Shown in pieces: positions 1 to 10,537 of a stretch of DNA of 64,000 nucleotides; position 1 is the stretch's first letter, and each line of letters starts with the position of its first letter. Below the pieces are notes generated by a model that saw nothing but the letters and a program-made list of their open reading frames with translations, made no database searches and had not been told where the DNA came from. The position numbers and the translations under genes are program-made. Source of the DNA: Phoronis australis (Eukaryota; Phoronida; Phoronidae); the NCBI GenBank assembly GCA_002633005.1, contig NMRA01000014.1:1272838-1336837 (forward strand). The letters are read 5' to 3'.

Positions 1-87
1 CGTCACCTGATAATAACAACTACTTCAAACAAAGCATTAAAGAGGCATTTAACAACTGCCTTCCTTTTAACTGGTATATGTCCTTAC

Positions 88-2206
88 CCGCATACCAGCC
101 TTTGTGGTTAGACTCTTCAAAGTTACCAACCCACGACTCATTCCAGGAATGAGCAAAGTCCACAATCAGAATCAACTGGATGAGTATGAACAAGAAGGCC
201 ATGATCATACTCATAATCATCCAGGCTACAAGTACAAGCAAATATTACACACACGTGATCATACCAATGACAATACTAATAACCAGGCCCATGATCATAC
301 TCATAATCATCCAGGCTACAAGTACAAGCAAATATTACACACAAGTGATCATACCAATGACAATACTAATAACCAGGCCCATGATCATACTCATGATCAC
401 ACACTCCTGATCACACAAGCGACCAGTACCAGGTGAGCATTACACACACTTTCATTACAACCAATTCTACATTATAATGATTGTCTGCATGAACAATGAA
501 AGCATTAATTACATTTGGGAAAGTCAAACAGCTGGCGAGGTGTAAAACCAAGCAGTCAGTAGAAAATTAAATGACCAAAACCTGAGATGAACCTCTACAA
601 TGAACTCAGTCAAGATAATGACCAGGGAGTTGCAAGACTTATTTCGACATTTTGACAACAGCGATGCGTTTAACCACAGCTGCAGTCTTCAATGAATAGT
701 ATTCAACAGCTGAGAGAACAGATCAGGCATGAAACAAATTGTACCAGGTAAAGAATGTTGATATGTTTCGAAATTTGGATCCAATTTTGAATAATGCAAA
801 ATGGGTAATTAGCATAAAATGCATGATATAAAACTGAAGGTAGCTAATAGATGACAAAATTCAACCTTGTGAGAAATCTTTCCATGGTATAAAGAATGCA
901 CCAACCAGCAAGCCGACGAATATGAGGAACTTGATGGCCCAGAACCTGCAAAGGAAAAACTGCAGTCTAAAACCAAACAGAACTATTGTTTTACTACAGA
1001 AGATCAAACTGACAAAATGTATAGGATTATTTTGCTCAAAAACAAATTTCACACAAAAGTATTGAATCAAGCAATGTTTAAATACCCGTTTTGTATCTTG
1101 GCTCGAGGATCCTTGGAGCTCTTCACACATATCATCAAGAGGCAGAAGAGCAAGAAGAAACAGACACATGCAAACCCAATAGCGTATACAGCTCGATATC
1201 CAACAATCATATCACAGTCTACTGCACGCTTACTGGTCAATATTGTCGGGTCACATAGGCCTGGGATCTAAAATACAGAATTACAAACAATCGTAAATGG
1301 GCTGTAAAAATCATCCATAGCTTAAGACTACATACAATTAACCCAACGGACTTCACAGGACTACGTAGTGGTAGTAATGTAACTGACTAAATCTTAGGTA
1401 AAGCACACATAGGTACCACTTGGCATGCAATAGACCTATCGCCAGGACTTTGAGTGACGGCTTAACTGACCAATCAGAACGCATCATTCTTGACACACCG
1501 CCGTTTCCAAGCCACCATTTTACCCGACAAACAACACGTTTGTGTGTCAACATTACGCAAGGGGGCGGAGCTTGCGATAGGTCAATTAAGGTTATGGCGG
1601 TATCCAGAAAATGTCCAAATGTGACTACCTTTGGAACATCACGTCTCACAAATGGCTCATCGGTTTCATAAGAAACTTTGAGATACTACGCATTATACAC
1701 TGCCGCTTTAAAGTTCCAATTCTGCATGAGGGGCTCTCAAAAATAGGACTTACTTGATTTGCATGAAGAAATCTTAAGTAGCATAAAACGAAATGATATT
1801 TTAGAAAACAACAACCGTGTTTTTGCGATCTCATCTTGAATAGTCATATCAGTGTACCATTCATTTTTGCTGCATTTCACTAAAATGAAAGATTGGTAAA
1901 AAGAAAAAATTCGAAATTCTACATGTTTTCGATTTACAGAGTTAAAATTTATTGTTTTGTAAATATTTGGCTAAATATACAGGCTTTTCAATAAGCTCCT
2001 AGATAACCTTAACTGAAACTGAATGGATGAATGAACGTTACCTTGTCTAAAGTTTCCCTCACACCTGGTATTAGAGCAATACAGGCCAGGACGGTACCAA
2101 ACAACAACACAAATGCATATGCGATACGCGCCGAGGTCGAGTTCTTACATGACGGACACGCAGCACAGCACAGACTGCAGGCTGCACTGCCGCAGCAACA
2201 GGCCAA
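88..2206 (-). CDS. SERINC: Serine incorporator (SERINC/TDE family), internal exons, partial gene
   Basis: Multi-pass membrane protein of the SERINC family (known role: lipid scrambling and serine incorporation into membrane lipids). Four coding exons read in order on the minus strand: 2206-2042, 1267-1086, 945-866, 225-88; all have AG acceptors and GT donors and their phases join exactly (165, 182, 80 and 138 bp). The first shows the Cys-rich family start region ([14 protein letters not shown], then CPSCKNST) and the first membrane segment. The second has [13 protein letters not shown], a membrane segment and the family motif [13 protein letters not shown]. The third has [20 protein letters not shown]. 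The fourth has [20 protein letters not shown], a hallmark of the family. The gene continues beyond the left edge after GWYAG. The first exon (normally MGxVLG...) should lie upstream of 2206 but I could not find it. Orthology to a particular vertebrate SERINC number cannot be told. Confidence 0.93.
201..430. repeat. 90-bp tandem repeat overlapping a SERINC splice acceptor
   Basis: ATGATCATACTCAT starts at 201, 291 and 381, giving two full 90-bp units and a partial third. The 201-225 part of the first unit is the 5' end of the SERINC exon 225-88 and 226-228 is its acceptor AG context, so the following units place near-identical copies of acceptor plus exon start inside the upstream intron. AG acceptors with the same polypyrimidine context recur in the second unit at about 315-320. 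Confidence 0.9.
1430..1586. repeat. Short MITE-like repeat, copy 1
   Basis: Lies in the SERINC intron between exons 2206-2042 and 1267-1086. Starts TAGACCTATCGCCAGGACTT and ends GCTTGCGATAGGTCAATT, so its ends form an imperfect inverted repeat of about 12 bp (GACCTATCGC). A second diverged copy in the same orientation is at 46682-46860. Encodes nothing visible; transposon superfamily not assigned. Confidence 0.65.
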
Positions 2207-3540
2207 CTGAAAGACAAGTAAACAAAAGATAAGTGGGTGGACTTAAGAAAATTAAGAAAATCAAGGTGGATCAATCATGGTATTAACACTTTCACTATCA
2301 AACCAAACGACTAGCGAGTAAAGCACTTGCCCATTCTTGACCTACCTAATCCTAAATTTTATGGGAGATAAGCAACATCATCAAACGATGGCAAGACAGT
2401 TTCACCAAGTGACTGAAGTTACCAGTCACAGACAAGGTCATTGATGATGTAAAGCACAAATCAATTCCCCACTCTTCAACCCTGATGGCAGGAGACAGTG
2501 TATCTAGGCTAATGATGCCTCTGAGCTGTTGGTTTTTCACCTTTCAGTGGATAGCCTTGTATAGGCCTGTAGTGTGGAACCCAAAGACTGTTCTTATTAA
2601 GTTCTCTAACAATGATTAAACACTTTTTGCAGTGTTGTTCGCAGAAGAAACCTTCGCCTTGTCCCGATATCAAAGACAAAAAGAGATTGAGAGAACATGT
2701 CTGCCTTTTCATGCACCTGTCGAATGCCAGTTTGTGCATAAATTTACTATAATAAGAAGTTCTACTACATCGGTTTTAAACAAAAACCAGATATACCAGG
2801 CATCACCATTTAGGTACACGGTTTTCAAAATGAATATAGTTCATTACTAATGTGGGCTCAGACACTGGCAAGCTTCAAAACCTATTTTCACAATAGACTA
2901 TAGTACATGGACTGCCAACTCTGTACATTTTCAGTGGATGAAATCTGCGATCTTATGCATACACAGTGACGTCACTATCTACTAGTGACACCTGGCAATT
3001 ATAGCACGCTTTGCTTCCGGCAAGTACGTCATCTGCTATACTGGACAGTAAAATAAATCTGCAAGAATTTCCCATCACAATACACTAACCGGAAGCTGAG
3101 TTTGCTGTGTTTAGAGGCTGACACCTCCTCTAGGGTATTTCCTAAGAAAATGTCAGAGTTCCGAATCTGTCATCTATAATCTGTGTTTTTTACTAAATAT
3201 CCGGAGTAGGGCCAAACCGTTTCACAGCTTTTTCGGTTTCCATTCATATAGTTTTCTTTTTTGGGAAAAGCTGGACAAATATAGGTATCCAGAAAAGCAA
3301 TCAGTATATAACATGTCTTGAAACCAAGAATCAGTTCAAAGCATTGTGTGAAATGAGGTGAGACTGCGAAATAAGTGGAGAATTACTAAATTTAGAAGGA
3401 CGGTCATTAGTCAGTAGTATTTTGGATTTTTTGATGAATCACAGGGAAGCTAAGAAAATTGCTAATCTGGCTATGACATCTGCAGCTACTCACCATTGAA
3501 GAAAAATAAGTATGAAGAAGCTTTAAATAATAACAGTAAC
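2207..3540. other. Non-coding sequence upstream of SERINC exon 2; CRE palindrome inside
   Basis: Presumed first intron or 5' flank of SERINC. No coding exon recognised on either strand. A perfect CRE palindrome TGACGTCA sits at 2967-2974, the kind of site bound by CREB/ATF factors, but without a mapped transcription start its role is unknown. Confidence 0.4.
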
Positions 3541-4420
3541 GCGCAGCGTAAAAATTGCCAGTTGCCGATTTGCGTGACTGAATGAAGGACTGTTCAAAAA
3601 GATTGATTACGCACTGGCTAAAGTATGAAGGTCACATTCTTGTAAATACCTTTTGCGTATAGAGGGACACCTTAGGAGGTTGGCGGTGTGTATAATTCCT
3701 TCCAACTTGAACAAATACTTCCGTTATCGAACTTTTTGTTCGAGCAGTCACTCGTTCATTTCCCAAAATCGTGAACTCACCATTTTTATACTGCGCACGC
3801 TCCAACTTTTACCGTGCTCGCTAGGTGATGTGACTTCATGACCTCAATCTTTAAATAGGCCAAAGGTGAGCCATTGCGGTCTTGTCAGTCAAATGTTCGT
3901 TTCCAAAATGCCACCACTTATACTTGTCTTTAATTGGCGTTACTTGAAACTGATTGTATTTCAATGAATTATTGTTTGTATTTGATAAAAATAAATGCTG
4001 TTGATACGACATTTAATAGTCTTTGTGCACATATTTGACATTTTAATAATGTTTAACAACACGGCAAATGCACGGCTGGTTTCTGGCAGCACGTACGCAA
4101 AGGGCGGGAACTTCAGCTTTCAAAGTTCGCCGGTAGGACCGCAACTTCTGATCTTCGGCCTGGTTAAAAGAATCTCTTTGCGTGCACCGAGTGAAAATGT
4201 TGAGTTAACGATTTTGGGAACTGAAATAGGGACTGCTCGAAGAAAAAGCTTGATAACGGGAGTATTTGTTCGAGTTGGAAGGAATTAAACACATCTATGC
4301 GCAAAAGGTATTTATAACAACGTGACTTTGATGGTTTAGTCGGTACGAGGCATAATTCGCCGAAAAGCTTCCGGCGTATGGAGTGCCTATAGGAGCTGCA
4401 TCGCCTCTGGTTCGGGCCAA
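3540..4420. repeat. Palindromic MITE family, truncated/nested copies
   Basis: Inverted arms about 3625-3800 and 4190-4345 share (in opposite orientation) TACCTTTTGCG.ATAGA, AATTCCTTCCAACT, CGAGCAGTC and TTCCCAAAATCG. The right arm continues through GCTTCCGGCGTATG and CTATAGGAGCT to about 4405. At 3540-3600 a further fragment of the central part is present. The same family is clustered at 40270-41180. No ORF; non-autonomous. Confidence 0.75.
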
Positions 4421-4444
4421 CAGAGGCGATGGTCATTGCCTAAC

Positions 4445-5300
4445 ACTCCTACAGTCCTACAGACCAGTCCAGATGGTGTCTTTGTTTACAACTGCACAAG
4501 ACAATCTTGCGCCTGTGTGTTACTTAAGGTCTATCAACCCCTCCTTGAGGAGCTATGGACTCTCATATTCAGCCGATGTACACAGTCATATATTCGCACA
4601 ACTTTTGTCGATAGGCTTTGTGAGCTTTTTGCGTACGTCAGTCGTCAGGCAATGACGTTTTGAGTGTGACTCTGACTGTGTCCATGAAGGTCAATTACAC
4701 AATAGCTGTTTTAACAGTGAATCTCGAAAATTTGCTGGATTAAGAACAGATTTAAACTATACTTACTGATCCTATTATACAACCCATTGGAAAGTGTGGC
4801 TGTTACAGGAGTTGAACCTGGTGAACAAGCTGAAAATGTTTCGCTTTCCTTTTCCTAGAACCTTCGCAGTAAAAATGGCGATTGGTCATGTGACATTGAT
4901 AAATATTTACCGTGAAAAGAAAATCCTATAGCGTACTTTGAATAGTGAATGTAACAAGACTACAAGAAACCTTCAAACCATAGTTTGAGGTGAAAATAAA
5001 TAATAAATATGGCAATTTTGAAGTTAAAATTAAATCACTTTGTATTATTTTTTACTATTTATTCTTGATGCTGTCCAATATTCCGACCAAATATGTTATA
5101 ATGATTAGTTATCCCAACAGCGCTTCTTTCTTTTTGAGATCAACGTGAAAAGGCAGGTAAGCCTACATTTTGTTCTGTTGTCTTCTTACCTCTCATAAGT
5201 TACAGAATTGGGTAACGGACCCAGAATTGTGTTATTATCTATAACGACAGCGAGCCAGTAAGTATAGGTAAAAATAAGTGCAGTGGTCTACTCCCACAGT
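4445..5300. other. No recognisable feature
   Basis: Both strands show only short ORFs without family motifs or a consistent exon/phase pattern. AT-rich, non-coding as far as I can see. Confidence 0.4.
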
Positions 5301-5302
5301 TG

Positions 5303-5347
5303 GACACACACACACAGTGACACACACACACACACACTGTGACACAC
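5303..5347. repeat. CA-type microsatellite
   Basis: Runs of (CA)n interrupted by GTGA; the short ORF on the opposite strand is only the translation of this repeat. Confidence 0.9.
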
Positions 5348-5568
5348 GGCCAAGCCGCTTGAGCCACAGTCAGGGCAGTGTCAGTGCCAGTGCCAGTACT
5401 ACTAGTAGCCACTTGTGATTCGACTTGCACTAGTAAGCAGCAAGCTGCATGAAGAACTATCGTGTGTTAAACTCCTATAGACCTCGAAATTTCACACTGC
5501 CATTGTACTCCTTGTAGTTCTGCTCGACACCTTGTTGTCGCGAAACTTTACATTGAACTAATGACGGG

Positions 5569-5587
5569 AGGGGGGGGGGGGGGGGGN
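5569..5587. repeat. Poly-G tract ending in an unresolved base
   Basis: A run of G ends in N at 5587. Such tracts commonly stop sequencing reads; exact length and adjacency on the right are uncertain. Confidence 0.85.
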
Positions 5588-5606
5588 AAAATCTAGGAAT
5601 CTACTA

Positions 5607-6078
5607 GGCAACATGTAGCCCCTTGGTTGGCCGGTTAGGGGCTATAATACTTCCCATCTGTACGAATTTTGTACCGTGTATTTTAAACGGGCAGTAGGCC
5701 AAATCCGGCCACCAATTAGGAGTTTTCACCTCGTCAAAAATACATTCCACACTTAAAACTATCACTTAAAAAAGCACTTACTTTCTTCAGTGATCCTTTC
5801 TATTTCTACACATATTTTCGATTAAGCTTAGTTACAAGAATTAAGGTGATTTTAGCAAAGAATTCCAACGCCACTTTTTTGGTCACCGTTAACTTTTTCA
5901 CAACACGCGCTATAAGCACAAAGTATTTCAACTGAGTCACGTGAGTTAGGCAAAGGCTAGAGCGAGACTAAGCGAAGTGCGTGATCTGGCGCATGACACT
6001 TGCAAAATAGCATGGGAAGTTATCAGGTGAAATTTGTAAGATTTGTATCCCTTGAACTTTTTATTCGTCAACATGGCC
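5607..6078 (+). repeat. Dispersed repeat, copy 1
   Basis: About 470 bp with an inverted counterpart at about 54010-54495. Shared landmarks in order: GTAGCCCCT, TTGGCCGG, TGTATTTTAAACGG, TAGGCCAAAT, CACCTCGTCAAAAATACAT, TCAGTGATCCTTTCT, GGTCACCGTTAACTTTTTCAC, TTTCAACTGAGTCACGTGAG, CTTGCAAAATAGCATGGGAAG and CCCTTG.ACTTTTT.TTCGT. Substitutions throughout suggest an old family. No conserved reading frame. Confidence 0.8.
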
Positions 6079-7721
6079 ATGGGTGATTTCATGTAACTTC
6101 CTCAAAATGGCACTTGGTATTAGAGAAACTTGAGCAAACCGTTGAAATTACCATGACTGAATTGTCTCCAGACGTATTGTATATGTTAATTACAACTCCA
6201 TGTCCATGTCTACATTTTTCATTTGATTTTATTTCCTGTATTTTGAAATTCATAACTTTTTGTGGGGATGCACTATCGCCCCTGTATGTCTGCGGCATCC
6301 AGGGCTATGTAATTGCCTACGAGTCAACCTGTCAACCGACACTCACCTTACCTGTTGCAACCGTTAAAGTGAAAAACACGTCATTTTCTTGCATAATTCT
6401 CCTATTGTAACAAAGAAAAGTTTATCGTAGTTTTGAAAATAGTACACTCGTGACACGCGCACATGCCATTTCCTAATTGTTTGCAACATCTCTTGTGGGA
6501 TGATGGCAGCTTCATAGCAGCAAAATTTGTTCTGAAACTTGGATTCCTGTTATTTAAATAACAAAAACTTATAACGATAATTTGTTGTGCCATGTGTGCA
6601 ACCTCGTTTAAGAAAAGCAGTTTATTGACGAATCAGTAAAAAAAGAAACTGGTCACGCTTTTTTCATAGTGCGGGAAGCCAATGCATAAGACCCCTCCAT
6701 ATATTTAACAGCAGAATAATGGTAAAACGTCTATTAACACCAGTAAATAATTTAGTTTACTGCAGAGGGTATTTTTTAATGTCGCTAATTTTGTGTCAGA
6801 TATTATTTGGTCTGTTTTTACCCACACATCGGTGAAAAGGTTTATATAAATATTCAGCTTTGCACCAAAGTAAACTAGCCACAGGCATTCTCATTAGCCT
6901 TGGTGCAAAGTTGTATACTTTGTGCCGATGTAGGTAAAAAAGTGCGTAAATAAAATGTGACACAAAATTATTGTCATTAAAAACTACTTTTCCTCATTGA
7001 ATTGTTTACCGATATTAATAAAATTGACATTCTACTGTTATTCTGCTGCTAAAGTTGTGGAGACATCTTATGCATCAGGTAAAGCATCACCTATTGCGTG
7101 GTTTCTTTTTTGGGGGATTCTTCAATCAACTGTTCTTCTTCCATGACGTTATGCACATGTCACAACAAATTATTGGAATCAGTTTCATTTTGTTATAAGT
7201 TTTCATTATCAGCAAACTGACTTTCAAAACAAACTTTGCTGCTGCGGAGCTGCCATCGAGAGATGTCTCAAAAATTTTGGAAATGGTACGTGCACGTGTC
7301 ATGAGTGTACCATTTTTAAAACAGTATAGACTTTTCTAAGGTGAGTGTTGCTGACTCCCAGATTTTGCATGCACTTCGTTGGTTTTAGGTCTACATGTTG
7401 ATATTTGTTTCACGACGAGGTGACGAATACAACTATCTGGCGGTGTGTGAAATTTCGAGGTCTATTGGAGCTTAATGTATAGTGGTTCCTAGCTGTATTT
7501 TGATGGTAGTCTTCATACAACTGGAAACTCACAACACTTCAAATAGTGCTACCTGGAAAGTTTCTTTCAACAGAATTTTTTCTTGTTCTGCCTTACTTGT
7601 TGTCTTAATAGCCAAACTGAGACTTGAAGTCCCTATTGTGAATTTCCGGTTTCGTGTACGACGTAGAGTTGAAGAAAGCCTCTCCATATTAACTGCTGTT
7701 GGAGAATTCCCTCCCGACTGA

Positions 7722-8180
7722 ACAGTTTGGGCATCTGACTAGCACGCTGAAGATGCCTGGTTCAAGTCTTGGTAATGGTGGATTTTTTCAGCTTTACTGG
7801 CACCCAACAACGGAGAGATCCACCTGAAGAAACATACAAAAGCCTAAAGGTGGTCACTGCCACCACAAAAAGCTTCAGCCTGGCAAACGATCCAGCATAC
7901 ATGGTGTCACTGATGGAAAATTCCAGGACTCGTTTGAGTGTCACTACCAACAGACAGTTGCTTCTTGGCCGAATGGTTTGGTTGCATGATTCAAACGCTG
8001 AAGGTGTCTGGTTCAAATTTTGGCACTGGTCGATTTTTTCTACACAATTATCTCTAGCGTGTGAGCTAAGTGTCCAATATAACTGGCAATTGCCCATTGG
8101 CAAGCGATTTGGAGATTGGCTTTGTATGTCACATCTGAAGTCATGTAATGTAACAATCCTTCCTCTTCCTGACACTGTTG
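7722..8180 (+). repeat. tRNA-like (SINE-type) tandem sequence
   Basis: GGGCATCTGACTAGCACGC followed by GATGCCTGGTTCAAGTC (about 7731-7770) resembles RNA polymerase III A and B boxes of a tRNA-derived SINE. A diverged second copy (GGTTGCATGATTCAAACGC..., GTGTCTGGTTCAAATT) follows at about 7979-8020. The open frame 7769-8197 crosses both copies and shows no family motif. Not an intact tRNA gene: I could not pair a full acceptor stem. Confidence 0.35.
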
Positions 8181-8592
8181 CGCTTCCTGGCTATTGATCT
8201 CTCGGCAACACTCCTTGCATCCTGGAATTGACCTGCAGCAACACTAACCTGTCTCCTGGAATTCATCTTGTGCGATACTCTGCTTGTGTTCTGGATCTTA
8301 CGTCACCAGGCTGGCACACCTCCATCTACCCTTTGGAAGCCTTACGCAACACCTCTGGGTTTCCTAGGTCTCACTTTAGCTGGGTGCCAATGTTGAAAAA
8401 TCCTCCAGTAACGAGAATTGAACTTACTTGAACCTGGTATCTCTGCCAATAGGCAAATTCCTTTTGGTAATCAATTTGGAAATGGTTTATTTTACTGTTA
8501 GTCACACCTGGAAGTCTCATGATACATTGTTCACAATTCAAGGCCACTTAAGCCACCTGTGATAATTGCCCCTAACATAGACAAGAACTTAA

Positions 8593-8750
8593 AGGCGAAG
8601 GCAACCTTTTTCCATGTCATTTTGAGCTAAAATAAGGTTGGTTGGTTATCCTAGACATATTTTTCACTTAATTACAGCTTTTCGTAATTTTATTAACTAT
8701 TCGTCCGCTTTTCCGGAAGTGACGTTTTAGGAGGCAAGCGCTTCCCGCCA
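8593..8750 (+). repeat. Left terminal inverted repeat of the Kolobok-like element
   Basis: Matches the reverse complement of 10376-10533 with only a few differences. Preceded by TTAA. The 108 bp between this repeat and the transposase ATG (8858) are the element's 5' leader and recur in the foldback MITE at 44803-45283. Confidence 0.9.
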
Positions 8751-8857
8751 ATTTCTTTTCACATAGTCTGACTGTGAGAGCTGCCGAGTCAGTCATTGTT
8801 CTACCTCGGTTGTGTTAAGTTCCGTCGTCGTTCGCTTTCATTTACTAGTCAGTCAAC

Positions 8858-9953
8858 ATGCCACACTGTTGCTGCGTACCGGGATGTAGTAATTATCGGC
8901 TCACGCGCGCTTTGGGAGTGCCTTTGCATCGCTTTCCGATGGATGACACACTTCGCCGTACTTGGCTCGTTCGTGTGAAGAACGCAGCGTTACCCGTCCA
9001 CGCAACGTACAAAGCAGTGGAGAATTACCGTGTGTGTGGCAAGCACTTTCTGCCGTCCGATTACGAAAGGGATTTGTACGCTGAACTGATGAAGGTCCCC
9101 GCGAAACAACGCTTGAAGAAGGATGCCATTCCGTCTGTGTTGATTCCCGGCAGTGCCCCGTCGCCACCCCCGAGAAGTGCGTTTTTGAAGCGAGAAGCCT
9201 CGCGAGCTGTGGCCAGTACAGTGACTGGAGCCAGTGGAGGCACTTCATCTACTGTCACCCGTGCCTCCGAACGTACCCCAGAGCGTGCAATTCCTGGAAC
9301 CAGTAGTGATTCGCCCTGTGCTGTTTTCTCCAGCCCAGAGCCTCTAAGCAGCCCTGCAGCGATATTGAGTAGTGGGAGTGATTACAGGCCCAGTTCGACA
9401 CCCAGTGAAGAGGACAGTTCGTCGTCCAGTGAACAGATCGGTGAGCCAAACTTTGATAAGTTTATTGTGGACTTGTCTAAAGTGTTGGAGCTATTTAGAA
9501 GGTGCCAGGTGTGTGGCGAGGGAGTCACACGACACAATGTAAGCAGTTTGGGTGCTCAGGTCACCATCCAGTGGGAGTGTGTCACGGGACACTCTGGCAA
9601 GTGGGACAGTTGTTCCTCTGTCCGTGGTATGCCGGAGGTCCACTTAACCATGTCCAGTGGTGTGCTCTTCACTGGAAACACGTTTCAGTCGGTGAAGACA
9701 ATGATGGACTTTGGAAAAGTCAAGTTTTTTTTCGAAAACAACATTCAACAACATTCAGAATTCCTATTTAATACCAGTTGTCAATGACGCATACATGTCA
9801 CAACATCTCGAGTTGGTGGCGGAATTCATGGAGAAGGAGAACTTGTCTGACTCACCAGGGCGGTCCGCCAAGTATACCACATACACTCTAATGGAGGAAG
9901 AGACCAAAAAGATAATTGATGTGGAACTCGGAACAGCACAAGCATTCAATTGA
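8858..9953 (+). pseudogene. THAP-domain transposase, frameshifted and truncated
   Basis: Transposon-encoded DNA-binding/transposition protein. First frame 8858-9787: an N-terminal THAP C2CH zinc finger with Cys5, Cys10, Cys60 and His63, the conserved Pro in HRFP (residue 27) and Trp36, and AIPSVL at 90-95 matching the THAP AVPTIF box. Then a Ser/Pro-rich linker (about 100-190) and a second Cys/His cluster (CQVCGEG ... WECVTGHSGKWDSC), followed by the start of the transposase core (SGVLFTGNTF). The frame is lost near a T8 run at 9725-9732. In the next frame the family sequence continues (SYLIPVVNDAY ... DSPGRSAKYTTYTLM) to a stop at 9953. Intact relatives are much longer, so the catalytic core is missing. 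The start ATG follows a leader shared with the related MITE. Not a host gene. Confidence 0.85.
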
Positions 9954-10199
9954 GGTAGGCATAACAACGCACACAGTGCATTTGCACCAAGATGTGTCAC
10001 CACGTCTGTCTTCAGTAGCCGCCTCGTTTCTCTCAACAGCTGCCTGTGCCTGTGTGTACTCTGCCTCGTTGTACTCGGGCTCAAACATGTACCCACCCAC
10101 TGAATGTCCGTGAAAAAATTCCTCGTCACCACTGCTGTGAACAAGGTCTCCGTCACTCACACTACTGTCACTGTGATACGGGTCACCGACTCCAGCCAT
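9888..10199 (-). CDS. Antisense transposon ORF with P2X7 ballast-like (P2RX7_C) zinc motif, truncated
   Basis: About 103 residues from the ATG at 10199-10197. An acidic/Ser-rich N-terminus is followed by GYMFEPEYNE and then WCKCTVCVVMPTSIECLCC. The pattern Y-x-F-E-P-E ... W-C-x-C-x2-C-x2-M-P-T-x2-E-x2-C-C is the signature of the C-terminal cysteine-rich ballast domain of the P2X7 receptor (known from that family to bind zinc), here without any P2X channel part. It runs against the transposase, tail to tail, inside the same pair of terminal inverted repeats. After Cys-Cys-Ser-Glu the expected remainder is missing and the frame runs a few residues into reversed transposase sequence, so it is cut by the same internal deletion. 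Role in the element is unknown. A protein search is needed to confirm the family match. Confidence 0.7.
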   Translation of the reverse strand: MAGVGDPYHSDSSVSDGDLVHSSGDEEFFHGHSVGGYMFEPEYNEAEYTQAQAAVERNEAATEDRRGDTSWCKCTVCVVMPTSIECLCCSEFHINYLFGLFLH

Positions 10200-10375
10200 T
10201 TTCAGCTTACAACACACTAAACAATCCCTAAATCCAACGCAGTTGAGTTCTCTACTAACCTATCTTGCCGCAGAATACTCGCCGATGGAAAGTGGTGGCG
10301 ACAATTGGTGAAAAATAGCACAAAACAAAAGTAGAATAGAACAGATTCGCACAGTAAGCTCAACGCAAAACCAAG

Positions 10376-10533
10376 TGGCGGGAAGCGCTTGCCTCCTAAA
10401 ACGTCACTTCCGGAAAAGCGGACGAGTAATTAATAAAAATACGAAAAGCTGTAATTAAGTGAAAAATATGTCTAGGATAACCAACCAACCTTATTTTAGC
10501 TCAAAATGACATGGAAAAAGGTTGCCTTCGCCT
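10376..10533 (-). repeat. Right terminal inverted repeat of the Kolobok-like element
   Basis: Reverse complement of 8593-8750, ending GGTTGCCTTCGCCT and followed by TTAA (10534-10537). Confidence 0.9.
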
Positions 10534-10537
10534 TTAA

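Larger units (their letters stand above)
5471..7475. repeat. Large foldback (long inverted repeat) element
   Basis: The outer ends are inverted copies: ATAGACCTCGAAATTTCACA at about 5476 and its reverse complement at about 7448-7467. Inner arms about 6330-6870 and 6900-7380 are imperfect inverted copies with a centre close to 6885; paired landmarks include GTACACTC.TGACACG (left, about 6441) against CGTGTCATGAGTGTAC (right), AACAGCAGAATAA against TTATTCTGCTG, and GCACCAA against TTGGTGC at the apex. The left arm is longer because it contains foreign sequence (poly-G/N and the dispersed repeat 5607-6078). No transposase recognised, so it is non-autonomous or highly decayed. Confidence 0.7.
8593..10533. 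mobile_element. Kolobok-like DNA transposon with THAP transposase, internally deleted
   Basis: A 1941-bp element flanked by TTAA on both sides (8589-8592 and 10534-10537). Its ends are 158-bp inverted repeats (8593-8750 and 10376-10533) beginning AGGCGAAGGCAACC. TTAA target sites together with a THAP zinc-finger transposase fit the Kolobok superfamily; P elements also carry THAP domains but make 8-bp target duplications, which I do not see. It holds two converging reading frames: a transposase on plus (frameshifted, truncated) and a P2X7-ballast-like zinc ORF on minus. Both are cut off at about 9925-9950, where they meet, which implies an internal deletion relative to a longer autonomous copy. 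The ends are still well matched, so insertion was probably fairly recent. Superfamily call is inference from TTAA plus THAP. Confidence 0.85.

Noticed and set aside
104-436. Plus-strand open frame rich in His/Thr repeats ([11 protein letters not shown])
   Set aside because: Translation of the 90-bp repeat on the strand opposite the SERINC exon.
3041-3100. SERINC first exon candidate on minus (ATG GGA AAT TCT TGC)
   Set aside because: No donor GT in the right phase and no similarity to the family's MGxVLG start.
7769-8197. Overlapping plus (142 codons) and minus (137 codons) open frames
   Set aside because: Both cross two tandem tRNA-like repeat copies; no motif, no splice context.
8858-9787. 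Host THAP-domain transcription factor gene
   Set aside because: It lies between 158-bp inverted repeats with TTAA flanks and reads into transposase sequence after a frameshift, so it is transposon-borne.
9888-10217. P2X7 receptor gene fragment from the host
   Set aside because: No P2X channel exon anywhere near, and the ORF is inside the transposon ends on the strand opposite the transposase.
8593-10533. P-element assignment based on the THAP domain
   Set aside because: No 8-bp target duplication at the ends, whereas TTAA flanks are present both here and at the related MITE.
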